Origin: Clostridia bacterium
GTDB taxonomy: Bacteria; Bacillota; Clostridia; Oscillospirales; CAG-272
Assembly (NCBI GenBank): GCA_017472285.1
Contig: JAFUQQ010000013.1
Span: 1-64,000 of the forward strand
Length of the DNA: 64,000 nt
Direction: 5' to 3'
Made by a program: the position numbers and the translations under genes. The notes beneath the pieces were generated by a model. The model saw nothing but the letters and a program-made list of their open reading frames with translations. It was not told the origin of the DNA and made no database searches. Positions 44,188 through 52,565 of this stretch are shown here, in pieces; position 1 is the stretch's first letter; every line of letters starts with the position of its first letter.

Positions 44188-45790
44188 GCTTGATATCCTC
44201 CATATAATCTTCGATGATGGTAAAGTCGCTTTCGATCAGCATATCACCGATATATTCCATTGCGATCTCATTGATCTCACCGCGCACCGTTTCTTCCATT
44301 TTACCGATACTGCGGCAATAAGTAGAAAACGTACCGTTCAGGGCGGCGGCAAGGGCTTTTCGTTGTTCTTCTGACAGAGTGTCATTGATAAAATCGAAAT
44401 CACCGCTTGCGGAATCTTCGGAAAAGGTGAAAGAAAAAGGATTTTCTTCGGGTGGTGGAGATTTTTCTGGTTTGGGCATAGGCGGAGTGAGGGTTTCTGT
44501 TACGGGTTCTTCCTCTTCCTCTGTGGCAAGGAGTGCGGCGGTTTCCCATGCTTCTTCTTCGATGGCAAGCGCACGGGAAATATCTGCAGGACCGTTTTGT
44601 TTTGGTTCATAGAGTGCCATATAAGCTTCTTCTTCGGCGGCTTCTTTTTTTGTTTTTTTGATATTGCGGTCGGGATACTGTTCATCAAAATAGGAAAGAA
44701 TCACGTCTTTCAGCCGTTCATCGATGCCGTTCGGAGAAAAACGGGATTTGATACCGTAGACCGCGCGGATCTGATTTTCACATAATTTTATCATATTGGC
44801 AAAAAGCGTTTTGATCTCACCGGTACGACGGAGGGTATAGCGCAGGATCTCGATTTTGAATTTCATCGCGTGGCAAGCGATAGCACCCGAAAAACTGTCA
44901 CGGGAAAGCTTCAGGGGAATGATGCCGAATGCTTCGGGACATTTCATGATGATCTGTTCGGCGGCTCTTTCCATGGCGGCAGGAATATGTTTGTCATATG
45001 CCGCCTGGCATTGATCGTAATATTTACTTTTTTTGTAATCGTAAGCGGAGATCACGGAGATCAGACCGAAAGGCAAACAGTTATCTTTCAGATAAAATTC
45101 GGGGAAAGAAAGTTTTCCCGCGATATCGTGGATAAAATGTTCCAGCACGTCCCAATCGGGAGAAACGTCATATAAAAGGCAGTAATCGCAAAGCCATTCT
45201 CCGATATATTTATCAAGATAACGGAAATCGTCACGGTATGCGCTCCAAAGACGCGAAAGGATGATAGCACCTTGTTTCGGGGATATCTTTTCGGGCAGAT
45301 TGATGATCTCATAGGCATATAAGAGGATATAATTGAGATCGCTTTTGATATAGATTCCTTTACGGATTTCCGAACGCCAATAGACATAATATGCCATTTG
45401 TGAAACGGTCATTTGTTCGTATTGAGGCAGATAAGAGAAAAAATAAACGTATTCACAGGGTTCATGGGTGCGGTTGAAATAAGTAAGCGCATCTTTTCTG
45501 AATTTTTCATAGAAGCCGAAGACTGTCGGCCAAGGGCGAATACACACGTGACGGATCATACCGTTCGGATTTTCATATTCGCGAATGGTCGGAACGGCTG
45601 TATTTTCCTTGCGCTCCTGTCTGGGCGGAATACGGAAACTTGCGGTTTGTTCCGTATCGGCTGACGGTGTCAAGGAAATTTCCGTTGCCGATATATCTGC
45701 GGATACGGGATGGGGTACTTGTTTTTTCGTGCGCTTCGGGAGCATATCTTCAATATCCCAGAACGCATCGATATTTTCATTTTTCGGCAT
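44171..45790 (-). CDS. TerB-N/TerB-C domain protein
   Basis: The 539-residue protein has a low-complexity start, a TerB-N domain at about 90-270 (YFFSYLPQYEQMTVSQMAYY, YVYWRSEIRKGIYIKSDLNY, ILLYAYEIINLPEKISP, WLCDYCLLYDVSP), a helical middle, a Pro/Glu-rich linker (PPMPKPEKSPPPEENPF) and a C-terminal TerB-C-like region (DTLSEEQRKALAAALNG to the end). Such proteins are linked by gene neighbourhood to DUF2791 ATPases and helicases and are thought to act in DNA processing or phage response. It has a strong promoter, and GGAGG precedes the ATG. Confidence 0.82.
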   Translation of the reverse strand: MPKNENIDAFWDIEDMLPKRTKKQVPHPVSADISATEISLTPSADTEQTASFRIPPRQERKENTAVPTIREYENPNGMIRHVCIRPWPTVFGFYEKFRKDALTYFNRTHEPCEYVYFFSYLPQYEQMTVSQMAYYVYWRSEIRKGIYIKSDLNYILLYAYEIINLPEKISPKQGAIILSRLWSAYRDDFRYLDKYIGEWLCDYCLLYDVSPDWDVLEHFIHDIAGKLSFPEFYLKDNCLPFGLISVISAYDYKKSKYYDQCQAAYDKHIPAAMERAAEQIIMKCPEAFGIIPLKLSRDSFSGAIACHAMKFKIEILRYTLRRTGEIKTLFANMIKLCENQIRAVYGIKSRFSPNGIDERLKDVILSYFDEQYPDRNIKKTKKEAAEEEAYMALYEPKQNGPADISRALAIEEEAWETAALLATEEEEEPVTETLTPPMPKPEKSPPPEENPFSFTFSEDSASGDFDFINDTLSEEQRKALAAALNGTFSTYCRSIGKMEETVRGEINEIAMEYIGDMLIESDFTIIEDYMEDIKHEIES

Positions 45791-45831
45791 ATGGTTTCCT
45801 CCCGATATTCTTTTAAGAGGTGATTTTATTT

Positions 45832-45860
45832 ATTATATCATGAATATCACTTCTTTGCAA
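45832..45860 (-). promoter_or_regulatory. Promoter of the TerB-GH2-ATPase unit
   Basis: On the minus strand TTGCAA (45860-45855), a 17-base spacer and TATAAT (45837-45832), about 42 bases before the start codon. Confidence 0.82.
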
Positions 45861-45923
45861 TCACTTTGCGAAAAATACGGAAAAGGTTATTTTCGGGAGA
45901 TATGACAAAAAAAGCGTCTTGAC

Positions 45924-45952
45924 TTGACATATGATGGCAAATATGGTACAAT
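45924..45952 (+). promoter_or_regulatory. Promoter of the amidase gene
   Basis: TTGACA (45924-45929), a 17-base spacer and TACAAT (45947-45952), divergent from the TerB promoter. Confidence 0.87.
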
Positions 45953-45985
45953 AATCATAACGTTTTTATGATTAAGGAGAATCCC

Positions 45986-47029
45986 GTGAAAGACGATATG
46001 CATGAACAAAAACATTTCGTTAAGTATCTGCTGACGTTTGTTTTTATCTTTATTATTATGATCGCTGCGGTATTTTCGATTCATTATTCAGGTATCCTTG
46101 GCTTTGATACCATCGGCGCGACAACGACGGACAGCATCGATACGCTTCCTTCCGATACGACCAGCTCAGAATCGATATCGCAGACATCTTCTCAGACACA
46201 GACGACCGAAACGACGGAATCCCTGACGGACACGGAAGACCGGACACAGACGGAATCAACGGAAAGATCCACGAAATATCCGCCTGCAACCCTGCCCATT
46301 ATCCCGACACAGACGACTTCTTCCAAAACGACGGCGACTACTGAGAAAACGACCGTGACGACTGTTACCACAACGCAAACGACCACCTCAGAAACGACAA
46401 CAACGGAAACCACGACAACGGAAATAACAACGACGGAAACGACAACAACGAAACCGATCACACCCGAAGAGCTGCACAAGATCACAGCCGAGGATATTAC
46501 GGACGAAAAAATGGCGGAGCTGATTACGAAAAAATATCTGACCGTACATAGCAAATCCCGTCCGGGCTATAAGCTTTGGAGCGTGAAAAATATCGTTGTA
46601 CATTACGTTGCGAACCCCGGTACGTCCGCGCTTCAGAACTGGAAATATTTTGAGAATAAAAATAACGTCAGCGCGCATTTTATCATCGATATTGATGGTT
46701 CGATCATTCAATGCATGCCGACCAATGAAGTTGCTTGGGCTGTCGGTACGAAAAACGGAAATTATACGTCCATTTCTATTGAATGTTGCCATCCCGATAG
46801 CACGGGTGAATTCACGGAAGAAACTTATATCTCTCTTTTGAAGCTCGTTTCATGGCTCTGCGCGGAATACGATCTTGACAGAGATGACGTGATCCGTCAT
46901 TATGATTACGGTATTCAGAAGAGTTGGGGTGTTTATCATAAGGCTTGCCCTCTTTATTATGCCAATGACAAAGAACCCGCTTCTCATGAAAGATGGGAAA
47001 AATTCCGGGAAGAAATTTATATCAAATAA
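45986..47029 (+). CDS. Membrane-anchored N-acetylmuramoyl-L-alanine amidase (Amidase_2)
   Basis: This peptidoglycan hydrolase cuts between MurNAc and L-Ala outside the cell. From GTG at 45986 (AAGGAG six bases upstream) it has 347 residues: one N-terminal membrane helix (about 12-36), a Thr/Ser/Glu-rich linker of about 110 residues with many TTTETTTT-like repeats, and an Amidase_2 domain with zinc ligands in IVVHYV, VIRHYD and the cysteine of KACPLYY. The ATG at 45968 is too close to the predicted transcription start. The linker probably spans the wall. A terminator overlaps the end. Confidence 0.92.
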   Translation: MKDDMHEQKHFVKYLLTFVFIFIIMIAAVFSIHYSGILGFDTIGATTTDSIDTLPSDTTSSESISQTSSQTQTTETTESLTDTEDRTQTESTERSTKYPPATLPIIPTQTTSSKTTATTEKTTVTTVTTTQTTTSETTTTETTTTEITTTETTTTKPITPEELHKITAEDITDEKMAELITKKYLTVHSKSRPGYKLWSVKNIVVHYVANPGTSALQNWKYFENKNNVSAHFIIDIDGSIIQCMPTNEVAWAVGTKNGNYTSISIECCHPDSTGEFTEETYISLLKLVSWLCAEYDLDRDDVIRHYDYGIQKSWGVYHKACPLYYANDKEPASHERWEKFREEIYIK

Positions 47030-47061
47030 GATAAAAAGCGGGCTTAGCCTGCTTTTTATCT
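47029..47061 (+). terminator. Terminator of the amidase gene
   Basis: AAAAAGCGGGC-TTA-GCCTGCTTTTT with one bulge; the DUF523 ribosome binding site follows at once, so read-through may feed the next gene. Confidence 0.65.
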
Positions 47062-47075
47062 TAAAGGAGAACATG

Positions 47076-47528
47076 ATGGAACATATTCTGATTAGCGCGT
47101 GTTTGCTCGGTGTTGTCTGTCGGTATGACGGGCTTTCCAAACCGATTGACCGTCAGCGTATCGATGCGTTAAAAGAAAAATATCATCTGATACCGATCTG
47201 CCCCGAAATCATGGGTGGTCTGCCGACACCTCGTATTCCTGCTGAAATCAATGCCGAAAGACGTGTTTTGCGGCGCGATGGTGCGGATGTGACGGAAAAT
47301 TATCGGCGCGGTGCGGAAGAAGCTTTGCGCTTGGCAAAGTTATTTGATTGCAAGATTGCGATCCTCAAGGAAAGAAGTCCGTCTTGCAGTACGAATGGTA
47401 TCTATGACGGTACGTTTTCAAAAACGCTGACGGATGGGGAAGGTATCGCCGCGGAATATCTGCGGAATGCCGGTCTGCGTGTCTTGGGAGAAAGTGATAT
47501 TGAAAAACTAAGGACAGAGAATTTTTAA
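47076..47528 (+). CDS. DUF523 family protein (YbbK-like)
   Basis: The 150-residue protein matches DUF523: ILISACLLGVVCRYDG at the start, CPEIMGGLPTPRIPAEI, and KERSPSCSTNGIYDGTFS in the middle with paired cysteines. The biochemical role is not established. The ATG at 47076 is six bases after AAAGGAG. The last codons and the stop (LRTENF) lie inside a 29-base palindrome that is repeated at 47799-47827. Confidence 0.9.
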   Translation: MEHILISACLLGVVCRYDGLSKPIDRQRIDALKEKYHLIPICPEIMGGLPTPRIPAEINAERRVLRRDGADVTENYRRGAEEALRLAKLFDCKIAILKERSPSCSTNGIYDGTFSKTLTDGEGIAAEYLRNAGLRVLGESDIEKLRTENF

Positions 47529-47539
47529 TTCTCTGTCCT
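47511..47539. repeat. 29-base palindrome, first copy (end of DUF523 gene)
   Basis: AGGACAGAGAATT pairs with AATTCTCTGTCCT. It contains the DUF523 stop codon. An identical copy lies at 47799-47827 and is followed by TTTTTG, so only the second is a typical terminator. Confidence 0.88.
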
Positions 47540-47842
47540 CAGTGTGTGGATAAAGTCGGTTTCAAAATTTGTCTTCGGCATTTTTAACAAAAGAAAAACT
47601 TTTTAAAAGCCTCTCACTTCAGGAGAGGTGTCAACGTAGTTGACGGAGAGGGCATTTTCAGCATATATTACCGTCCTCTCACCCGACTTTCGTCGGGAGC
47701 TCTCCCAAAGGGCGAGCCTTTATAATAGGTATCTTTTTGAGTTTTTTGTGCAACTTTTTATTTTCGACTTTTCTACATAGGTTTTTCGACAGACTGTAAG
47801 GACAGAGAATTTTTAATTCTCTGTCCTTTTTGTCAAGGCTCA
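47529..47842. repeat. Insertion-like segment between DUF523 and the leucine-rich-repeat gene
   Basis: Between the two 29-base palindromes are 259 bases without a gene. They contain the 147-bp inverse copy of the window's left end (47553-47699), the end AGCTCTCCCAAAGGGCGAGCC of the CTCTCC-family element, and short inverted ends AAAGTCG (47552-47558) and CGACTTT (47765-47771). Confidence 0.8.
47799..47834 (+). terminator. 29-base palindrome, second copy, with T run
   Basis: It is the same palindrome as 47511-47539, followed by TTTTTGTC. It was probably the original terminator of the DUF523 gene, before the 259-base segment was inserted or the palindrome duplicated (inference). Confidence 0.75.
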
Positions 47843-50323
47843 TTATTTGATTTCTTCAAAGGTATAATATTCGTGGTTTGCGAAGACTTCGGCATAGGTA
47901 TCTTTACGTCCGATGATCGTGAGATAACGCATCTTATAGGTATACGTTTCCTCACCGGAAGTATCGGTTGTTACCACGAGTGCGGCAAACGCTTCTTTTG
48001 CGATATATTCCACGGTGGAAGGAATTGTCACGGATTCGGGCTCTGTTTTCATGGAAGCGAAGCGGTGTGCGGGAATACGTTTGACGGTATCGGGGATCAC
48101 GATATTTTTCGCATTGCCGTTATATGCGAGAAGCAAACCGTCGCCAATGACGATAAATTCTTCATTGGCTCTGGATTTGAGCCAGCTTGTGCCTTGGAAT
48201 ACGTTTTCACCGGCATAGATGAGATTTTCGGAGATATCGATCTTCACGAGCTTGGTACAACCGGAGAATACGCTGTCACCGAGTACGGTAACGGAATCGG
48301 GAATGGTGATACGCGCAAGCTTCAGACAGCCGAGGAATGCGGCGGATTCAATGGTTTCCAGCGTGGAAGGAAGTATTACGGAAGTCAGGGATACGCAATC
48401 GGAGAATGCAGATGCGCCGATAAAGGTAATACCTTCGGGAATTACGATCTCGGTCAGACCTTCACAACCGTAGAACGTACCCGTGCCGATCTCGGTATCT
48501 TCCGTACCGATGATGATGGTTTCAAGCGCACGGCAGCCTGTGAATGCACCTGCGGCAACGTGCTTGACGGGATTAACAAAAGGAATTTCTTTGAGTTTGA
48601 TACATTCTGTGAACGCACCTGTGGAAACGGTTTCCACGGTTGCGGGGAGCATCAGCGTCGCGAGTTTCTGACAACCGTCAAAGAAAGAAACGGGAATGGT
48701 CGTGATGGGTGCTTCGATCACGGCTTTTGTGATACCGGAGGAATAGAATACGCCGATACCGAGTTCCTTGACTGTTGCGGGGATGACGATCTCCGTGAAA
48801 GCGGCACATTTACCAAACGCATAATTGCCGATGGAGGTGACGCTTGCGGGAATTTCAAAGGATTCAAGCAAGTCACAGGAGAAGAATGCGTAGTTACCGA
48901 TGGAACGGATATTTTCGGAGAAGATCACGTCTGTCAGGAGCGTACAGTTCTGGAACGTATACGCGGGGATGTCATGAATACCGCTGATATCCGCTTTTGT
49001 CAGGGTGATGCAGTTCTGGAAAGCAAAATCGCCGAGTTCCGTAACGAAAGAAAGATCGATCTCTTTCAGACGCTGACAGTTTCGGAATGCATATGCACCA
49101 ACGGTGCGGACGGTATCGGGAACGTCGATCGCTTCAAGCTTCTGGCAATAGTTGAATGCAAATTGACCGATGCTTTCAATACCTGCGGGGAGTGTGATTT
49201 CCGCCAGAGCAGAGCAGGAGTCGAAAAGACCTTCGGGAATCGCTTTCATATGAGAGGGAAGTGTAACTTTGGTCAGAGCAGTGCAATTTCTGAAAACGAA
49301 AGAACCGAGTTCTGTATTTTCGGGAATATTGGCTTCTTTCAGCGAACCGCAATCAAGGAATGCGTAACTGCCGAGTTTTTTGAGGGAAGAAGGGAGTGTA
49401 ATGGTTTCGAGATTATACGCACAGTAGAATGCACTGCCTTCGATTTCTTCGATACCTTCGGAAACGGTGATGTGTTTGAGTCTCGTACCGGCAAAGGCAC
49501 TGCCCGCGATCACACGCACTTCGGAAGGAACGGTATACGAACCGCCTTCATTTGCGGCGGGCGGATAGAGAACGAGTGTTTTGCCATCCTTGCTGTAAAG
49601 GATGCCGTCTTTTGCAGAGAATACGGTATTTTTTTCATCGACTTCAAAGGTATTGACCTGTGTGCAACCGTAGAATGCGCCGTGTCCGATTTCACGGAGA
49701 TTTTCAGGCAGCTTTACGGTAAATGCGTTTTCCACGCTTGTTCCGCAGAAGGAGAACGCATAATCACCGATGACTTCAAGGGATGATGCTTCGGAAAAAT
49801 CGATCGCGGCTTTTGCACAATCGAGGAACGCATCTTCACCGATTTTTTTCAGGGAAGCGGGAAGTTTGAATTCGGAAAGTGCGGAACAGCCCGCGAACGC
49901 ACCGCCGCCGATGCTTTGCAAAGAAGATTTATTGGAACGGAACGTCACTTTTTCCAGAGCGGTACAGGTTGTGAACGCGCCGTCACCGATGGCTTTGACA
50001 GAATCGGAAAGTTCAATGCTTTTGAGGGTGGTATTGCCTGCGAATGCATTATCACCGATGGCGATGACTTTCTGATTGCCGTCGATACGGTTGACGATGA
50101 CACTTGCCGCGTTACCCGCATAGCTGACGATAGTGGCTTCATTGTTTTCGTTTACGGTATAAGAAAAGAGGGAGTCTTTGCTTCGGAAGATACGCTCGCC
50201 GAGCTCGGTTTCCGTAACCGTTTCCTGTTCTTCGGTATCTTTATCCGTATTACAACCCGTACTGAGCGCACAAGCGGCGATCAGAGCGGCGGAAAGCAGA
50301 CCGATCAGTAATTTTTTCATCAT
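47843..50323 (-). CDS. BspA-like leucine-rich-repeat lipoprotein (LRR_5)
   Basis: The 826-residue surface protein starts with a lipoprotein signal (KKLLIGLLSAALIAACALSTGC), then a short acidic linker, then about 28 LRR_5 repeats with the pattern I-x-x-x-A-F-x-x-C-x-x-L (for example IGDGAFTTCTALEKVTFRS, IGNYAFGKCAAFTEIVIP). One stretch near residues 230-260 has the non-repeat KDGILYSKDGKTLVLYPP common in this family. Such proteins bind host or matrix components in oral and gut bacteria, but the role here is inferred. AAAGGA lies ten bases before the ATG. Confidence 0.93.
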   Translation of the reverse strand: MMKKLLIGLLSAALIAACALSTGCNTDKDTEEQETVTETELGERIFRSKDSLFSYTVNENNEATIVSYAGNAASVIVNRIDGNQKVIAIGDNAFAGNTTLKSIELSDSVKAIGDGAFTTCTALEKVTFRSNKSSLQSIGGGAFAGCSALSEFKLPASLKKIGEDAFLDCAKAAIDFSEASSLEVIGDYAFSFCGTSVENAFTVKLPENLREIGHGAFYGCTQVNTFEVDEKNTVFSAKDGILYSKDGKTLVLYPPAANEGGSYTVPSEVRVIAGSAFAGTRLKHITVSEGIEEIEGSAFYCAYNLETITLPSSLKKLGSYAFLDCGSLKEANIPENTELGSFVFRNCTALTKVTLPSHMKAIPEGLFDSCSALAEITLPAGIESIGQFAFNYCQKLEAIDVPDTVRTVGAYAFRNCQRLKEIDLSFVTELGDFAFQNCITLTKADISGIHDIPAYTFQNCTLLTDVIFSENIRSIGNYAFFSCDLLESFEIPASVTSIGNYAFGKCAAFTEIVIPATVKELGIGVFYSSGITKAVIEAPITTIPVSFFDGCQKLATLMLPATVETVSTGAFTECIKLKEIPFVNPVKHVAAGAFTGCRALETIIIGTEDTEIGTGTFYGCEGLTEIVIPEGITFIGASAFSDCVSLTSVILPSTLETIESAAFLGCLKLARITIPDSVTVLGDSVFSGCTKLVKIDISENLIYAGENVFQGTSWLKSRANEEFIVIGDGLLLAYNGNAKNIVIPDTVKRIPAHRFASMKTEPESVTIPSTVEYIAKEAFAALVVTTDTSGEETYTYKMRYLTIIGRKDTYAEVFANHEYYTFEEIK

Positions 50324-50387
50324 ATATTGTGATTCCTTTCATTGAAAATCGGAGGATTTATAGTAATGCCATAAAGATAAGCTTCCG

Positions 50388-50505
50388 CCCGTGTCATCCT
50401 CGAGGCGCAGACTCACGGGATTCTTCGTGTCCATCCGTTTTTTGAACGTCTGTACACTCAAGAATGACATCGTGAGCCAGCGCCGAAGGATCTCGGGCAA
50501 CATAT
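50388..50505. repeat. Imperfect palindromic repeat upstream of the LRR gene
   Basis: The left arm GCCCGTGTCATCCTCGAGG and onward pairs imperfectly with the right arm (…GCCGAAGGATCTCGGGC). It resembles small non-coding palindromic repeats found widely in gut Firmicutes. No gene is present in 50324-50531. Confidence 0.55.
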
Positions 50506-50531
50506 TTTTTCTTAACTGAATGACATTGGAT

Positions 50532-51251
50532 TTATATGATATCCTGTTTTTTGATTCTTTTTTTCATACGGCGCACGTCGCGCAGCATCTTGACGGAGTC
50601 GCGGACGATATGCACGGTGGATTCTCTGTGATTGATGATCTTGACGGGCATTTCCGCGATTTTTGCATCGAGCTTGGTTGCGATCATAATGACTTCAAGG
50701 TCAAAGGCAAAACGGTCGACTTCGCAATTGGAAAAGATCTTTTTTGCGATATCACGGCGGAAACCTTTGATGCCGCATTGCGAATCGGAAAGCTTGAAGC
50801 CTGCGGCAACGGAAATGACTTTGATGTAGGTTTTTGATGCGAGCTTGCGGATGAAGGTATAACCTTCATAACCGTCTTTAGAAAGGTTACGGGAACCGAC
50901 GACGATATCTGCGCCTGTTTTTACAAGTGTTCTTGCGAGATTGCCGACGGCTTCTTCACCGTATGCGTTATCACAGTCCGTAAAGAGAATGAGATCGCCT
51001 TCGGCGGCCAGTACACCCGTGCGGACCGCATAACCTTTGCCGCGGTTGGGGGTGTAACGGCAAAGACGGATGCGTGCATCTTCTGTATGCGCCGCTTCTA
51101 CAACGTCGCCGCAACCGTCTGTGGAACCGTCATCCACAAAGATCAGTTCAAAATCCTTGAACGTTTTTTTCATATATTCCGAAAAGGTTCTGACAGCTTC
51201 CTCAATGATGGAGCTTTCGTTATACATCGGAATGACTAAAGATACTTTCAT
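50532..51251 (-). CDS. Family 2 glycosyltransferase (dolichyl/polyprenyl-phosphate glycosyltransferase-like)
   Basis: The 239-residue protein has the GT-A fold motifs VSLVIPMYNESSIIEE, FELIFVDDGSTDGCGD, PNRGKGYAVRTGVLAAEGD, LFTDCDNAY and the acceptor-side DSQCGIKGFRRD. This matches enzymes that load glucose or mannose onto undecaprenyl or dolichyl phosphate. It has no membrane helices. It is 22 bases downstream of the PrsA-like gene and probably co-transcribed with it. The sugar donor is unknown. Confidence 0.9.
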   Translation of the reverse strand: MKVSLVIPMYNESSIIEEAVRTFSEYMKKTFKDFELIFVDDGSTDGCGDVVEAAHTEDARIRLCRYTPNRGKGYAVRTGVLAAEGDLILFTDCDNAYGEEAVGNLARTLVKTGADIVVGSRNLSKDGYEGYTFIRKLASKTYIKVISVAAGFKLSDSQCGIKGFRRDIAKKIFSNCEVDRFAFDLEVIMIATKLDAKIAEMPVKIINHRESTVHIVRDSVKMLRDVRRMKKRIKKQDII

Positions 51252-51273
51252 ATGCTTGTCCTTTCCTCAATGA

Positions 51274-52425
51274 TCAATACAAGGTGTTGATGGCGATACG
51301 GTCATAGACTTTATCGCTTACGGGTGTTAGGGCAGTATTCTGTTTATAGCTTTCGATGAGTGTTGTGTATTTGCTGTAATGAGGTGTCGTATATTCTGAG
51401 CCGACATAAGCGTATTCATAGATATTTTTTGCGACGGTGCTCGTTCCGCAGATGTAATCCTCATCAAAACCTTCGCGCACGAAGATCGCGAAATAACCCG
51501 TATAATCATCGTTATCACCCGAGACGATATCGCTGATCTCACCGATATTCAATGCGGTCACGGTATCGACGGTCACGTTGCCGAGCGTTGCGTTCGTTGC
51601 GGAAGCGACGATCTTGCCGTAAGCGTCAAAATAGATATCGGATTGACTGTCCGCATCGGCATAGTTTTTGATAACGGTATCGACGGATTCGCCCGAAAGC
51701 AGCTTTTCCTGTGCTTCTATGATCGCGGTACGCGCTTTCGCTTCGGCGGCGGCATCGCCCTTCGTATAGGAGATCAGGACCTGTTTATAGTGGTAATAGG
51801 ATTGGGAAAGATAATCGCTGAGATCGGATGCGAGGGCTTTTCTGAGTCTGGTTTGCAGGATCGAACGGTAATGAGAAAATTCAAAATATTCGGGAGTCAT
51901 GCCCGCGATGGCAAGGGATTTTTCATAAAGCTCTCTTGCGTATTCTTCTTTCGTTCCTTTATATTCGAGGTCGGATTCTTCGATGTTATCGACGTAATCC
52001 TGCAATTTTTTCTGGTAATCGTTATAATAAGCCTGCTTGTCCGCTTCTGTGATGGAGATGCCGTACTTTTCGCAGAGGGCAAGAAGCGCATAATATTCGA
52101 GGAGGATATCTTCCGTTACTTCTTTGACGGCTGTATTTTTTTCTTCATCCGTTGCGAGTGCTGTTGCGTTGCCTTCTTCGTCGCGGATGATATCGGTGAC
52201 GTTATTTTTGAGATAAACGTACACCGCGCGGTAAGTATCAAAGGGAATGTCATACGTTTTCTCACCGTTTCCAACGTCGATGGTTGCCGTCATGACGGTA
52301 TCCACGTCCATTTTTCCGCCGTACCATGCGTAAAGCCCCGGTTCTTTTTCGCAGCCGAGCATCGGGAGCGCAAGCATGGAGAGGGCAAGTCCAAGACAGA
52401 CCGTTTTGCAAATTTTTTTCATCAT
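51274..52425 (-). CDS. PrsA/SurA-like lipoprotein (putative peptidyl-prolyl isomerase or chaperone)
   Basis: The 383-residue protein has a lipoprotein signal (LGLALSMLALPMLGC). A SurA-N-like helical domain follows (VTEDILLEYYALLALCEKYG, ITEADKQAYYNDYQKKLQDY), then a region where a PPIC rotamase domain would sit (QVLISYTKGDAAAEAKARTA, EKLLSGESVDTVIKNYADAD) with weak similarity. It may aid folding of secreted proteins. A clear promoter lies upstream. The gene for a GT2 glycosyltransferase follows in the operon. Confidence 0.8.
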   Translation of the reverse strand: MMKKICKTVCLGLALSMLALPMLGCEKEPGLYAWYGGKMDVDTVMTATIDVGNGEKTYDIPFDTYRAVYVYLKNNVTDIIRDEEGNATALATDEEKNTAVKEVTEDILLEYYALLALCEKYGISITEADKQAYYNDYQKKLQDYVDNIEESDLEYKGTKEEYARELYEKSLAIAGMTPEYFEFSHYRSILQTRLRKALASDLSDYLSQSYYHYKQVLISYTKGDAAAEAKARTAIIEAQEKLLSGESVDTVIKNYADADSQSDIYFDAYGKIVASATNATLGNVTVDTVTALNIGEISDIVSGDNDDYTGYFAIFVREGFDEDYICGTSTVAKNIYEYAYVGSEYTTPHYSKYTTLIESYKQNTALTPVSDKVYDRIAINTLY

Positions 52426-52520
52426 GTTTATTCAGATTCCTTTCAAAGATAGACGTTATAAGCGGATATTTGCCGACGGAAGAAGGTCTTACGTCGGCAT
52501 AACTATCCAAATATAATTTG

Positions 52521-52549
52521 ATTATATCACATATTTCCGCTTTTTTCAA
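52521..52549 (-). promoter_or_regulatory. Promoter of the PrsA-like/GT2 operon
   Basis: On the minus strand TTGAAA (52549-52544), a 17-base spacer and TATAAT (52526-52521). Confidence 0.82.
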
Positions 52550-52565
52550 TTCCATTTTCGATAAT

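Noticed and set aside
46320..46460. Tandem repeat resembling a CRISPR array
   Set aside because: These are in-frame Thr/Glu codon repeats of the amidase linker, with no spacers or unit length of 28-36 bases.
46192..46554. A Val/Ser-rich 120-codon frame antisense to the amidase gene
   Set aside because: It is the reverse of the Thr-rich linker repeats.
47873..49786. A 637-codon open frame antisense to the leucine-rich-repeat gene
   Set aside because: Its apparent repeats are only the reverse of the LRR units.
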